DNA of 64,000 nt from Thecamonas trahens ATCC 50062 (GCF_000142905.1 NW_013657678.1:337381-401380), one strand, 5' to 3'; positions 1 through 11,267 are shown, counted from the first letter of the stretch. Translations and numbers: made by a program. Notes: generated by a model not told the origin, from the letters alone.

Positions 1-86
1 GCCCCCCCCCCCCTCTTCTTCCGCGGATTCGGCCCCTCCCCCTCCCCCCCCCCCCCCCTTCCCTCCCCACTCACGCACACATGTAG

Positions 87-2726
87 GAAGAGGGCGACGT
101 GGCATTTGAGGAGGATGTGGTGACAGAGCCGTACTCGCTTCGGGCGTGGCTTCGGTACCTCAAGCACAAGCGGTCTGCAGCAGCCGAGGCTCGCGACGCG
201 CTGTATGAGCGGGCACTGGCGGCGCTGCCAGGGAGCTACAAGATGTGGCGGCGGTATCTGACGGAGCGGGTGCAGCGAGTGCGCAGCTTTCCGGTCACGG
301 CCGACCAGTGGGCGGCGGTGGGCAATGTGTTTGAGCGGGCGTTGGTGTTTATGCACAAGATGCCGCGGATGTGGCTCTGCTACCTCGAGTTTCTCTTTGC
401 CTGGCACGCTGTCTCGCGAGTCCGCCCCGTCACCGACCGCGCTCTGCAGGCGCTGCCGATCACGCAGCACGCGCGGATCTGGGAACCCGTGCTCGAGTAC
501 GTGTCGGGGCTTGCGGTGCCGATTCCGGCCACGGGCGTCTCGCTCTGGCGGCGGTATCTCAACATTGCGCCTGCACGGCGCGAGGACTATGTCGAGTACC
601 TCATGGCGGTGGAGCACTACGACGAGGCCGCCAAGGAGCTGGTTGTCCTGCTCGACACGGCCGCCAGCGACTCGGACGCCGCTGAGGCGATTACCAAGCC
701 GCGTCACGAGCTCTGGCTCCTGCTCTGCTCGCTCATTTCCGAGCACGCGCCAGAGCTCAAGTCGATTCCGGTCGAGGCCATTCTGCGGACGGGCGTGACT
801 CAGTTTAGCGACCAGGTCGGCACGTTGTGGACGTCGCTTGGTGACTACTTTATCCGCCTCGCCCAGTTTGACAAGGCCCGCGACGTGTACGAGGAGGGCA
901 TGGCGGCGGTGACGACCGTCCGCGACTTTACCCTTGTTTTCGACGCCTACGTCCAGTTTGAGGATGCCATGCTCTCGACCAAGCTGCAGATGCTGGATGA
1001 GGCCAGGGCAAAGGCTGAGGCGGGCGCCGGCGGTGGCAGCGGAAACGGCGCTCTCGACCGCGATCTTGTCGAGCTCGACGCCGACCTGCAGCTCCGGTTC
1101 GAGCGCTACCAACACCTTATCGACCGGCGGCCGCTCCTGGTCAACGCTGTCCTGCTCCGGCAGAACCCGTCGAATGTCCACGAGTGGCTCAAGCGGGTCG
1201 AGTTGTACAAGGCGGCGCAGGATGGAGTCAACGTTGTCGACACCTACACTCGCGCGCTCGAGGCTGTCGAGCCGGCTACAGCTGCTGGCCCGCTCCACGA
1301 GCTCTGGATTGGCTTTGCCTCGTTCTACGAGCTTGCTGGGCAAGATGCAGATGCTGCGCGCGCCATTTACGAGAGGGCTGTGGCGGCGGATGCAGCTTCG
1401 GTCGACTCGCTCGTCGCCATTTGGCTGGCCTACGCCGAGTTTGAGGGCCGGGTCGGGAGGTATGACGCCGCGCTGGCACTGCTGCAGCGGGCCACCACCA
1501 TTCCCAAGCAATTTCTCTCGTCGGCGCGCCGGACTGGGCCGGCAGCAGTCTCGTACTACGACGACGGGCTCGCTCCGGCGCTCCGCCTCTTCAAGTCGTC
1601 CAAGCTCTGGGCGGCGTATGTCGACCTTGCCGAGGCGCTCGGCACGCTCGAATCGACGAAGGCCGTGTACGAGGAGATTCTCGAGCTCCGGGTCGCCACG
1701 CCCAAGCTCATTCTCAACTACGCTGGCATGCTCCTCGACGCCGAGTACTTTGAGCAGGCCTTTGCCGTCTTTGAGCGTGGCATCGAGCTCTTTGGCTACC
1801 CGCACGTTCTTCCGCTGTGGCGCGCGTACCTCACTCACTTTGTCCGGCGCTACGGCGGCTCGGCGCTGATGCGGACCCGCCAGCTGTTTACCACCGCCCT
1901 CCAGGGCGCGCCGCGGCCGTACGCCAAGGAGCTTTATCTCCAGGCCATTGCCTTTGAGGCCGAGCACGGATCGCACAAGCGCGAGTTTGACCTCTACGCC
2001 AAGGCAGTCGACGTTGTGCCGACCGCCGATGCCCAGGAGATCTACACCCGCTGGATCAAGGCGGCCGCTGGCGTCCACGGTGTCTCGGCGACTCGGCCCA
2101 TCTACGAGCAGGCTATTGCCAAGCTCAATGACTCGGGCGCCCGCGCCATGTCGCTCAAGTATGCCCAGCTCGAGCTGGCCATGGGCGACCTCGTCCGCGC
2201 CCGCGCCCTCTACGCCCATGCCTCGCAGTTTTGCCCGCCCGACCGCGACAAGGCGTTCTGGGCCGAGTGGGAAAAGTTCGAGTCGAACCACGGCAACGAG
2301 GACACCTTCCGCGAGATGCTCCGCATCAAGCGCTCGGTCCGCGCCCAGTATCACTCGATTATTTCGGACGACGTCATTGCCGCCGTCGCCGCCGCCCGCA
2401 AAGACGCGCCGCCGTCGGCGCCGCCTTCGCGTAAGCGCGACCGTACCGAGCTCGACGCCGATGCGCCTGGTGCGGCCATGCCACCGCCAGCGTCCGAGGA
2501 CGAGCCGGCTGCCAAGCGGCATGTCTCGCTCGCCCCCGGTGCGTCGCGGGGCATCCAGTTTGTGGCCTCGTCGGCTTCGATCGCAGGCAATGTCGACGAT
2601 GGTGTGCCGGCGCCCAACCCCGACGCCATTGCCATGGACGATTCCGACGACTCCGACTCGGACGGCGACGACGGCGATGAGCCGCCGATGCCGGTCGGTT
2701 CTGTTCCCGAGGGTGTGTTCTCGTGA
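87..2726 (+). CDS. SYF1: Pre-mRNA-splicing factor SYF1/XAB2, 5' exon missing
   Basis: HAT-repeat scaffold of the spliceosomal NineTeen complex (SYF1 in yeast, XAB2 in animals, where it also acts in transcription-coupled repair). The protein is a chain of HAT (half-a-TPR) helical repeats over roughly residues 10-760, with family-typical stretches RALVFMHKMPRMW, LPITQHARIW and GNEDTFREMLRIKRS. The C-terminal ~110 residues are acidic and low complexity. There is no good start codon. An ATG at 81 is followed at once by an in-frame TAG, while a C/T-rich tract ending in ATGTAG at 86 looks like a 3' splice site. I therefore read 87 as the first base of an internal exon, with the first exon lying off the window. 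Beyond that the frame is uninterrupted to the stop. The identity is secure; only the 5' boundary is inferred. Confidence 0.93.
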   Translation, partial: EEGDVAFEEDVVTEPYSLRAWLRYLKHKRSAAAEARDALYERALAALPGSYKMWRRYLTERVQRVRSFPVTADQWAAVGNVFERALVFMHKMPRMWLCYLEFLFAWHAVSRVRPVTDRALQALPITQHARIWEPVLEYVSGLAVPIPATGVSLWRRYLNIAPARREDYVEYLMAVEHYDEAAKELVVLLDTAASDSDAAEAITKPRHELWLLLCSLISEHAPELKSIPVEAILRTGVTQFSDQVGTLWTSLGDYFIRLAQFDKARDVYEEGMAAVTTVRDFTLVFDAYVQFEDAMLSTKLQMLDEARAKAEAGAGGGSGNGALDRDLVELDADLQLRFERYQHLIDRRPLLVNAVLLRQNPSNVHEWLKRVELYKAAQDGVNVVDTYTRALEAVEPATAAGPLHELWIGFASFYELAGQDADAARAIYERAVAADAASVDSLVAIWLAYAEFEGRVGRYDAALALLQRATTIPKQFLSSARRTGPAAVSYYDDGLAPALRLFKSSKLWAAYVDLAEALGTLESTKAVYEEILELRVATPKLILNYAGMLLDAEYFEQAFAVFERGIELFGYPHVLPLWRAYLTHFVRRYGGSALMRTRQLFTTALQGAPRPYAKELYLQAIAFEAEHGSHKREFDLYAKAVDVVPTADAQEIYTRWIKAAAGVHGVSATRPIYEQAIAKLNDSGARAMSLKYAQLELAMGDLVRARALYAHASQFCPPDRDKAFWAEWEKFESNHGNEDTFREMLRIKRSVRAQYHSIISDDVIAAVAAARKDAPPSAPPSRKRDRTELDADAPGAAMPPPASEDEPAAKRHVSLAPGASRGIQFVASSASIAGNVDDGVPAPNPDAIAMDDSDDSDSDGDDGDEPPMPVGSVPEGVFS

Positions 2727-3463
2727 CCGCGCCACCACAGCACGCATGCAAAGGACGATAATGAACGTTGCACACTCAGCCATGCATGTGTGTTAATCAT
2801 TGGTGGCGGAAAGAGTATGGAAAGAAACTAGCCGCGCTTTATTGGAGCGCAGCCCATCGGTATTTTTTGATTGTTTCATCCGGTAGGCGAGGCAATTGCG
2901 TCGCACGGCTGCTTGTTGGGGAAAATGGTGGTGTCGAGCAGCCGCTGCATAGAGAAAAGCCACGCGAGTCATGACGGGGCGTGGGCTCGCTTCAGCGTAG
3001 AGCGCATACGCGTTGATGCGCGCGGCATCCAAAATCCAGTACAGGATGGCGTGCCATTACTTGCGCGGCCACGCCGACCGGCAAGCTCGTCCGTCGCAAG
3101 ACGTCCTCGCACTCTTCCGTCCGGCAACTGTGTTCAACTCTGTCATGCTCTCCTTCCCGGTCCTCGGGGTCGTCAACGACAAGCTTTGCACCGTTCGTGC
3201 CCGCCGATCCGGAGGAGCGGCGGCACCTCGCGCGCCTCGCCCATGCTCCCAGGCGTCCGTCACCGCGACGGCAACTCGGGCATCCTTCAGGCGGGCGTCT
3301 ACGTGTCGGGCGCCATCACGTGTGGGCGCGCCTCCCACCTCAAGCCTCAGGCCAAGCAGGCGTCGCGCAGCGTCGGCCGGTGACCTGGAAGTCAAACACC
3401 ATCGAGTTGTTCACTTTGAGACGCGCGACAACGCGTCCGAACGACCGTACTGTTAAGGGCTAA
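2727..3463. other. Intergenic or decayed coding sequence
   Basis: This 737-bp stretch lies between the SYF1 stop and the stop of the minus-strand LRR gene. No frame is convincing along its length. Between about 3040 and 3440 the plus strand has coding-like composition, but the plausible pieces sit in three different frames: one around 3100-3190, one around 3200-3260, and one around 3240-3380. This could be a degraded gene or chance GC-rich open frames. I recognise no domain and propose no function. Confidence 0.3.
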
Positions 3464-6184
3464 CTACGTCTGCGGCGGAGCGTCGGTGTCAAATGTGACC
3501 GAGTCCGTCGGAAGGACCGAGAACGTGAGCGAAAAGCGGTCGACGGCGGCGGCGCAGGTGACGTTGGCACACCGATAGACGTCGGTGGCAAAGAACCGTC
3601 GGAGGTAGCTGGAGCACATGGGGCAGGCCGATGGGACACCGTGGACGTAGTACTCGAGGCAGAGTGAGAGGATACGGGACCGCGGCCAGGTTCTTGCAGC
3701 CGGCACGTTAGAGAGGACCAGGAGCTGGGTCAGCTGCTCAGTGGAGAGGGTGGAGAGGACCTTGTAGGCAGCGCGCGCGCGCGGCGAGAGGGTCGAGACT
3801 TGGGTCACAGCGTTGATGGCAAAATACTCGAGCTGTGGCGCTGCAGAAATGGTCGCCGGGTTGACGGCCCGCACGTCGGCAGGCAGCATCGACGCCGAGA
3901 GCGCGACCAGGACCGGCAGGCCTATAACATGGAGGAGGAGCGACGGCGACACCATGATTCCGGTGATGTCGAGGATCTGCAGCCGGCGGCAAGATTGGAC
4001 AATGTTGAGCAGCGGCTTCTGCGAGGTGAGCGAGTAGCAGCGCGAGAGACGGAGCGAGGCGAGCGAGCGGCCTAGGTCGGCGATGTGGCGCGCCACTGGC
4101 GGGGTGACTCCGAGCGAGCCGGAAAGGTCGAGCTTCTGCAGGCTGGGGCACGAGGTGATGACCCGGATGAGGTCTGCCGGCGCGTACCGCTTGGCTCCGC
4201 ACAGTGTTGTTGCCGCCGACAGCGAGAGCAGACCTGGGCAGTGGGTGGCGACCGAGCTGAGGCCCTTGCCGGTGATCTGCGAGCAGAACGAGATGTCGAG
4301 CGCCTTGAGTGTGGCGCCGATGCCGACAAGCATCCTGTCCAGCGAGGCGTCGGTGACCCGGAAGAGCGACTGGATGTTGAGCTCGGTGATTTTCCAAGCC
4401 GGCGGCCCGCGGAGCTGGAGCTCGACGCGCGGGCACTTGGCCAGAAGCAGCGACGACGGGACAAACGTCGCACCGGGGAGCCTGAAGAAGCTCTCCAGCA
4501 GCTCATCGTCCAGTGCGCGCTGTGCCACAAGTGCCATGAACATGTTGCTCACAGCGAGGACGTCGCGTTCGGCGGCGGCTGGCGCCGGCCGATGAGTCTC
4601 GGTGGGAGCAAGCGAGCTGACAACCTGGTGCGCCGCGTCGCGCGACTGTGGTGTGGCCAGCGCGTCGGCGAGCGCAATCCGGGCGAGCTCACGCAGCGAC
4701 GACCCTGCCGGCGCTGCCGCCGCGGGCCTGTTCAACAGGCCCGGGGCTTGTGGAAAGGCGGCTGGACTGCCTGGCCCGCTCGGCGAGCGGACCGGCGACT
4801 TGACTCCGCCAGCGCCGCCGGCAGCAGCGATCGACAGCTGCGGCGCCGACGAGAGCGCGGTAAAGCTGGGCGCGGCCGGCGAGGTAGGGCGCGGGATAGC
4901 ACTGGTGTTGCGCCCGACGTCCAGGTGGTGGTGTGACTCGGACGTGCGCCGAGCCAATGGCGACTTAGCGGCGGCGGCGGCGGCTGGCGGCTTGCGCTGC
5001 TCCCCGCTCCCGGCGACTGGCGAGCTCTGGCCGTGCGCGACCGGCGGCGGCGGCGGTGGCGCAATCGGGAGCATGTCAATTAGCGAGAGAGACGACCGCG
5101 AGCTGCGGTCGAGGTTAAACACCTTGTAGTTGACGACTTCGCACTTTGACACGCCACGGTTGCCCTCGCAATACGAGTTCCAGCGGAGCTCCTCCAGCGA
5201 GACATTGCGGTACTCAGGCATGGCAGTGATGCACGTCAGGCGTTCGACGCGGCGGACCGGGGCAACCGGAACCTCGACCGGGGCGTAGGCAGCCTTGTCC
5301 GAGCCCACATCGTGCGAGCCGCGGCGCGAGGTCGGCGCGCTTCGGCCCTGGCGCTTCTTGAAATCCATCGAGGGCATGAACATGAGCGACTGGGTCGCAG
5401 CCCGCGGCGCGTTGGCCCGCCCGAACCGCATCGGCAGCGCCGATAGCGCACGGTCGACCATACCCAGGTCGGGCACACTCTGCGAGACAATCGCGAGATT
5501 GTGGGCAGACATGCCCGAGAGCACGTTGAACGACGAGCCTGACATCGGGTTGGCTTGCGAGATGCCGGCACCGCCAAGCGGGCTGCCGAGCGTACCGCCG
5601 AGCGAGCTTCCGAGCGGAGCTGCACCGAGGGACTCGAGCGACGACGAGCCAGCGGGCGGGCCGCCCGACGCCGAAGACGAGGTGCGGCGGCGCTTGGCCG
5701 GTGCCGGCGGCGACGGCGAGCTTTGCTGCGGCTGCTTCGGCGAGCCCGCCAGCAGCGGCTTGTTGTGCGGCGACGGCGAGGCCACGCCGTCGGCGTTGAT
5801 GAACAGCCACTCCAGGAGGTCGTCGATACGCGGACCGGCAACCAGATACTCGTTGCCTTCGATCGAGAAGCGAAGGTGCAGGTTGGGCGTGTCGAGGTCG
5901 ACCACCACGTCTGTGCGTGGGGCGCTGGGCAAGCCAAGGTGACCGGCACCTTTGAAACCACCCAGCGGACGTCCGCCGAGCTGTGGAAGCACGTTGTGCC
6001 CGTCCAGGGCAGAGGCCGGTGCCTCTGTAGGCCGGCGGTGGTCACGTCCCGGAGCGTCCAAAGTTGGCTGGCCAATATTGGACGCCGACCGCAGCAACTG
6101 GTGTGAGGACTTCATCTTCTCAGAGGAGAAGACAAAGCCATCCCGTCCAGACTCACCACCCTCGACCTTAGTACGCATGCTCAT
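3464..6184 (-). CDS. Leucine-rich-repeat protein (AMN1/F-box-LRR type)
   Basis: A 906-residue protein starting MSMRTKVEGG. The first ~550 residues are mostly low complexity, rich in Ser, Pro, Gly and Ala. A block of cysteine-containing LRRs follows at about 590-800, with units such as LKALDISFCSQITGKGLSSV and LQKLDLSGSL, the pattern of F-box/AMN1 LRRs. The C-terminus carries CPMC and a later paired-Cys motif in about 35 residues, a possible small zinc-binding module. I see no clear F-box. The open frame extends to a GTG at 6301, but that GTG overlaps a strong splice donor (AAG/GTGAGT, intron starting at 6305) and a matching acceptor CTACAG ends at 6201. The upstream part is therefore probably a 105-nt 5'UTR intron, and ATG 6184 is the start. 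A substrate-adaptor role is only a guess. Confidence 0.7.
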   Translation of the reverse strand: MSMRTKVEGGESGRDGFVFSSEKMKSSHQLLRSASNIGQPTLDAPGRDHRRPTEAPASALDGHNVLPQLGGRPLGGFKGAGHLGLPSAPRTDVVVDLDTPNLHLRFSIEGNEYLVAGPRIDDLLEWLFINADGVASPSPHNKPLLAGSPKQPQQSSPSPPAPAKRRRTSSSASGGPPAGSSSLESLGAAPLGSSLGGTLGSPLGGAGISQANPMSGSSFNVLSGMSAHNLAIVSQSVPDLGMVDRALSALPMRFGRANAPRAATQSLMFMPSMDFKKRQGRSAPTSRRGSHDVGSDKAAYAPVEVPVAPVRRVERLTCITAMPEYRNVSLEELRWNSYCEGNRGVSKCEVVNYKVFNLDRSSRSSLSLIDMLPIAPPPPPPVAHGQSSPVAGSGEQRKPPAAAAAAKSPLARRTSESHHHLDVGRNTSAIPRPTSPAAPSFTALSSAPQLSIAAAGGAGGVKSPVRSPSGPGSPAAFPQAPGLLNRPAAAAPAGSSLRELARIALADALATPQSRDAAHQVVSSLAPTETHRPAPAAAERDVLAVSNMFMALVAQRALDDELLESFFRLPGATFVPSSLLLAKCPRVELQLRGPPAWKITELNIQSLFRVTDASLDRMLVGIGATLKALDISFCSQITGKGLSSVATHCPGLLSLSAATTLCGAKRYAPADLIRVITSCPSLQKLDLSGSLGVTPPVARHIADLGRSLASLRLSRCYSLTSQKPLLNIVQSCRRLQILDITGIMVSPSLLLHVIGLPVLVALSASMLPADVRAVNPATISAAPQLEYFAINAVTQVSTLSPRARAAYKVLSTLSTEQLTQLLVLSNVPAARTWPRSRILSLCLEYYVHGVPSACPMCSSYLRRFFATDVYRCANVTCAAAVDRFSLTFSVLPTDSVTFDTDAPPQT

Positions 6185-6305
6185 CGTATTCTCCCACTCC
6201 CTGTAGGGTGTGGCAAAGCTAAGCAAGAGTGGTGTCCCCACCTCCGTCCCACTTTGTAGCCCTCCTGGTCTTTCTCGGCCACTTCCACTGTCGTCCGCCA
6301 CTCAC

Positions 6306-6750
6306 CTTGCCTGACTGACCAGCAAACGACTTGTCCATATTGATTGATTCCTGTCAATACCCTGTCCTGTCCAATATATTGCTTCAATCGTTGATAGTTG
6401 TTTGTCCAATCAATGCATGGCTTGCCATTTCCCCCTCCCCTACCCCCCCCCCCCCCCTTCCCCCCCTTGTCATTTTTGTTTTTTTTAGCCTCCACCACCT
6501 GGTTTACCCGCTCTCCTGTCCCGCACCGGCAACCCAGAGAAAACAAAAAAATCAGCCCCCCCCCCCACTGCCGGGCTCCCCCCCTCCCCCCCCCTTCAGT
6601 CCTGGCTGGCTGCCCGCGCTTCCCCGCGCTGCCAACTCAAACTCAAACGCGAGCGCCCTCCCCCTCCCCTTCCTCCCCTCTCCCCTTTCCACTCTCTATC
6701 ACTGCGCACACGCTACCACATCACTCAGACCAGTCTCGCCACTTTGCTGC
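6306..6750. promoter_or_regulatory. Bidirectional promoter region with CCAAT boxes and C tracts
   Basis: Divergent region between the LRR gene (minus) and PIG-O (plus). Two CCAAT pentamers lie at 6371-6375 and 6406-6410 in a locally AT-richer stretch. They are followed on the PIG-O coding strand by long C runs (about 6432-6467 and 6557-6597) and CT-rich sequence up to the PIG-O start. The motifs are visible; promoter function is inferred from position. Confidence 0.35.
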
Positions 6751-9700
6751 ATGGCGGTCCGTGGCTACCCACACGTAGCGTTGCCGCTGGCCACTGTCCT
6801 TCTCCTCGCCGCCCTCTCGGCGTACCTCTTCTCCTCGGGCTTCCTCCTCTCACGGGTCACGGTCCCCACCACTGCGAGCATCGATCAGCAGCGTCCGCCC
6901 TGGGTCCCAGCTCCGGCTCCGGCTCCGGCTCCATCGAGCGCAGACTCGAGCTCCAATACGGACTCTCGCTCGTCAGCCACAGCGGCGCCGACGGTCCACG
7001 AGCCTAAGCGGATCGTGATGGTTGTCATCGACGCCCTCCGCTACGACTTTGCCTTTCCGCCGCCGCCGTCGTCGGACGAGTTCAATCCAGCGTTCCATGG
7101 CCGGCTGCCTGTGCTGGAAGACATTGCCGGGCCTGGCGGGGCCGGATTGGCGGTGCGGCTGCAGGCGGATCCGCCGACAACCACCATGCAGCGGCTCAAG
7201 GCGCTGATGTCTGGCGGCCTGCCGGCATTCATCGAGATCGGGTCCAACTTTGACGCCCAGGCGCTTGACGAAGACTCGCTGCCGCTGCAAATGCTGGGCG
7301 GCGGGAAGCGTGTGGCGTTTATGGGCGACGACACGTGGGGTGGCCTGTTTCCGGGCCTGCTCGGCGCCGAGCCCGCGCTCTTTGACTCGTTCAACGTCAA
7401 GGATCTCGACACGGTCGACGCCGGCATCGAGGCCCGCCTCTTCCCGCTGCTGGAGCAGCCTGCAGACGGTGACGCTTACGACGCCATCATTGCGCACTTT
7501 CTCGGCGTCGATCACGCGGGCCACACCTATGGGCCGAACCATCCGCGGATGTCGGACAAGCTCGATCAGATGAATACCGATATCGCCCGCGTTGTTGCCG
7601 CCCTTGCTGACGACGACCTGCTGGTGATCCTCGGCGACCACGGCATGACGTCTGACGGTGGGCACGGCGGTGCCACGCTTCTGGAGACCGGCTCGGTTCT
7701 GGTGGCGTACTCCCCGGCACGCGCCTACTCTTGCCTGAGCACGGCGCTTCCGGCAGGCACCGTTGTTGATGCGTACCAGATCGACATGGTGCCCGCGCTG
7801 GCGACGCTGCTTGGCCTTCCGATTCCGTTTTCATCGATGGGTGTGGCCTTTGAGCCGCTCCTCTGTGCACTTCCGCTCTCCCGCCTCGAGACTGCCCGCT
7901 TTGCCAACGCGGCACAGATCTCGGGCTACCTGCACGCGTACGGCGCGACGCCGCGCGGTGCGGCGGTGGCTGCCAAGCTCTCTCCTCTCCTCGCCGAGCT
8001 CGATGCTGCGCTGGCGAGCAGCGGCGAGGGCCGGAGCCATGTGCTCCCGCCGCTGCTGCGGAGCCTCTCGGACGCTGCCCGCGATCATTTCACCACCTTT
8101 GACCTTGTGGCCATGGCCAGCGGCCTGGTGTGCGGTGTGCTGGCGCTCTGCTGGCTAATCGCCATTGCTGCGGTCGTCCGTGCACCGCAGGCCTCGTGCT
8201 CGCCGACAGCGCTCACCATCCACGCCAGCATTGCCGCTGCTGCGGTATTCTACGTTGTCTACCGAATGCCGCAGGGCATGGTGGGCGTGCCGAGCGTTGC
8301 AGACATGCTCGGCACCGCCGGGTCGGGAACGCGGATCTCGGTCGGCATCGCGGCTGGGTGCATGGCTGGCAGCCTGCTCGCAGCGTGGTACATGATGAGC
8401 GAGGTGTGCGGCGGAGTGGCCGAGCTTGCAGCCGGCATGCGGCTGGTCAACGGGCCATGGTACGGCGCCGGTGCGGTGTTTGTTGTCCTGGTTGCCGTGG
8501 CGCAGCTCTCCAACTCGTACGTTGAGGCGCTCGCGTCGGTGGTCCGGTACCTCACGCTCACCGGCGTGCTCCTCTCGTGGCGGGCCGGCGCCAACGCCTA
8601 CGTCGAGCTTGGGCAGCCGCTGCTGCCGGCCAAGGCATGGACCATTCCACTCAGCTCGTTGGCCGGCCCGCCGCTGTGGCATGTTGTGCACGTGCTGTGG
8701 CTTGCAGTGACGGTGCTGGCGAGCGGGTATTCAGTGTGCGCCCCGGAGCGGGCGAGCTGCGCCGGCTCATCGTACGAGGTGCCGCTGCTGCTGCAGCTCT
8801 CAGCGCCGCTGCTAGTCGGCCTCGGCGTTCACCGAATTGTGCGTGGGCGACGCAACGAGCTCGAGCGCGGCGAGGTGGTGGCCAAGTATCTTGTGCCGGG
8901 CATCGGCGGGCTCATCTCTGCGCACTGGACCCTACACGCGCTCTCGATCCTCCCGGTCTCGAACGAATCGCCAGTCGGCATCATGGCCAACGTCGCGCTG
9001 CCGCGTGCAGTGTACGGCCTCGCCTTTGCCGCACTGGCGCTTGTGGTGGGAACGCCCAAGTTTGCTTTGACCCAGCTAGTGCCTGCGCGCCGGGAGGGCG
9101 AGGATGCGCGTCTGCTGGTGGTCGGCTTCTCGACAGCGCTTGGCTCGACGCTCCTCTGCGCGTGGGCGGTGGTGGCGCTGGTAGCGTCGATGGTTCTCGG
9201 CTTCCGCGCCGGGTGGTGGCTGCTGCTGGTTGCGGCGTGGATGGCTGCAGCAAGCAAGGCAGCGCACATGCTGTCGGGCCTCCACGCCAAGGCCAAGGGC
9301 CTGTACCGACGCAAGGGCGTGCAGATCATGCACGACCGAGCGCGCGACTCGTTTGATGGGGTCAAGAAGCGGCCGGGCCTTGTGCGGAGCGCCGGACGAG
9401 CGGCCGACGTGCCGGGGCGGTTCTTTGGCTCGACGGCAGTGCTCTGGTCGCTCGGCTTGCTGCTCTTTTACTTTGCGTCGGGCGGTCGGTACGCCTTTGC
9501 CTCGCTCCGTGTCGACGCCGCCTTTGTCGGCTTTGTTCGGCTCGACTCGCAGGTTGTGGGCGGGGCGCTTGTGGCACTGGCAACGCTCGCCGCGCCGATC
9601 TTGTTTGCACTCGGCATGCCCATGGCTGTGGTCTGGTTTGAGAGCCACAAGCTCCAGCGCGACTACCACCGCGACGCGCTCCTGCGGCGGATCCGGTACC

Positions 9701-9971
9701 CTCTGGCAGCCGGCGCCATGGTCCCTCTCGTCTCGCTTGTCTTTCCGAGGCTTTCCTCATGGTCGAGAACCGGCACCTGATGGCGTTCCGTGTCTTTGCG
9801 CCCAAGTTTGCCTTTGATGCGGTGCTCGCTCTCTCGGTACTGGCTATCTCGCTCTGCGCGTGGCTCCTCACCAAGCGGATTGTCCGCTACCTGGCCGACG
9901 CCGTGGCGCCGCACAGCCACACCGACGGCAGCTCTGGCGAGAACATTGTTGAGGCGGCAGCGTCTTTGTGA
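6751..9971 (+). CDS. PIGO: GPI ethanolamine phosphotransferase 3 (PIG-O), one frameshift
   Basis: ER multi-pass enzyme that transfers phosphoethanolamine to the third mannose of the GPI precursor, the bridge that links GPI to proteins. An N-terminal signal anchor (residues about 9-30) is followed by a lumenal alkaline-phosphatase-like catalytic domain: VVIDALRYDF near residue 92, the metal-binding stretch DHAGHTYGPNHPRM near 253, and GDHGM near 294. A long series of membrane helices begins near residue 450. The first frame stops at 9780, but the family's C-terminal signature (ENRHLMAFRVFAPKF) continues in the next frame to 9971. One extra base, for example in the T run at 9742-9744, joins them into about 1,073 residues. 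ATG 6751 is preferred over upstream in-frame sequence because that part is homopolymeric. The stop lies 16 bp from the convergent PCID2 stop. Confidence 0.9.
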
Positions 9972-9987
9972 GGTTTCGGCGCAATGG

Positions 9988-11257
9988 CTAGCGCCGGACT
10001 GAAGCCAGCGGAGGGAACGAGGCGTTCTTGGAGAGAACGACTGTGGCCCGCTCGTGCGAGATGTAGCCCTTCATGTATCCCTTGTAGATAAAGTTGGCGA
10101 GCAGGCACTCGGTCTCTGCGTCGTCGGCTGACTCGCCGGCAAAGGCGAGGGCGGCGGTAAAGCTCGCGATGGGAATCTTGTTTGAGGCGACGATGGCGTA
10201 GACTTTGCGGAAGAGGTTGCGATAGGTGACGATGCGGAGCTGCTCGAGCATGAGGTACACGCCTTTGGCAATGTAGTAGCGCTGGTGGGCGGCGAGGGCG
10301 GCGTTGAACTTGGCGACGTTGCCCGAGACAACGCCGTCGGCAAGGTCGACAAACTCGTCAAGGCCGTAAGTGGCAAGGAGCGCCGGCTTGGGCGACGAGC
10401 CGAGAAGCAGCCGGACCGGGACGAGGAAGACCAGAATGCGAGCGAGGTTCCCGCGGGCGTTCGGTCGCACAGGTCAAAGGCCTCGCCGAGCAGATTCGAC
10501 GCCTCCTCGTACTTGCCGTCAAAGAGAGCGAGGCGACCAGTAAAGTACTTGTACGTCACCTGCTGCGAGATGCGGAACTTGGTCATTACCTTGGCGAGCC
10601 TCGTCTCAACGCTCCGGATAACGCCCTTGCAGTTGAGGAGCAGATTGAGCTTAAAGTAGGCAAAGAAGAGCTGGTTGACCACAAAGAGCGCGCCTTCCTT
10701 GCGCGAACCCTTGAAGGCCTCGCGGGCGTTGATGAGTGCGGCAAAGATCTTGCGTAGTGGCTCGGTGCACTGCCCGAGGTACTGCTCCATCCCGCCGCCG
10801 GCCACCACGGCCTCGTCCGCCGCCATGGCGCCGCGCCGCAGCTGGGCGCACATCATCTCGACCACAGGCACGATCCAGCCCTTTTCGCTCCGCAAGATCT
10901 TGTGCAGCGCCGAGTGCGCCTTGACCAGCTCCTCGTAGCTTGCCACCGGATCGCCAGCACTCCGTGCCACTGCTGCATCCACCACGCTGCACACCAGCTC
11001 GGCGTGGACCTCCGACGGCAGATTCGCCCGGCTGATGGCTCTCTTCTGTTTCAGTTTGGTCTCATGAGTGAGTGGTGCTGATCACTTGCCATCATTTCCC
11101 CTCCCTCTCCATGCCGCGTGCCACATACCATCTTTCCAGCCGTGCGCCCATCAATACCGTCCCAGTCGCCCATTGTCAGCGACAGAGCCTCGGCCAGCCC
11201 GGGCCCGTCATTGCGGGCAAAGGCCCTCTGGATTCGGGGGGCGAATTCCTTTTCCAT
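9988..11257 (-). CDS. PCID2: PCI-domain protein PCID2/Thp1, two exons, one frameshift
   Basis: Homologue of human PCID2 and yeast Thp1, the PCI subunit of TREX-2 that couples transcription to mRNA export. Exon 1 (11257-11129) begins MEKEFAPRIQ and ends AAG ATG before donor GTATGT. The intron is 83 nt (11128-11046, ending ACAG), and exon 2 runs from 11045 to the stop. The helical-repeat half contains ALFVVNQLFFAYFKLN and QQVTYKYFTGR. The PCI half contains ARILVFLVPVRLLLG, LEQLRIVTYRNLFRKVY and IYKGYMKGYISH, all close to the animal protein. The two halves are in different frames. One additional base near 10463 restores a protein of about 395 residues, matching the 399 of human PCID2. A further upstream exon is possible, since an AG acceptor precedes the ATG by three bases. 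Confidence 0.88.
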
Positions 11258-11267
11258 TCGCTGTGGT

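Noticed and set aside
81-89. Reassigned TAG codon
   Set aside because: Other genes in the window use TAG as a normal stop; a splice acceptor explains it better.
6205-6301. Start of the LRR gene at 6301 (GTG)
   Set aside because: The GTG is part of a strong splice donor, and the segment to 6201 looks like an intron.
6331-6750. N-terminal extension of PIG-O
   Set aside because: It is translated C/T homopolymer upstream of a good ATG and signal anchor at 6751.
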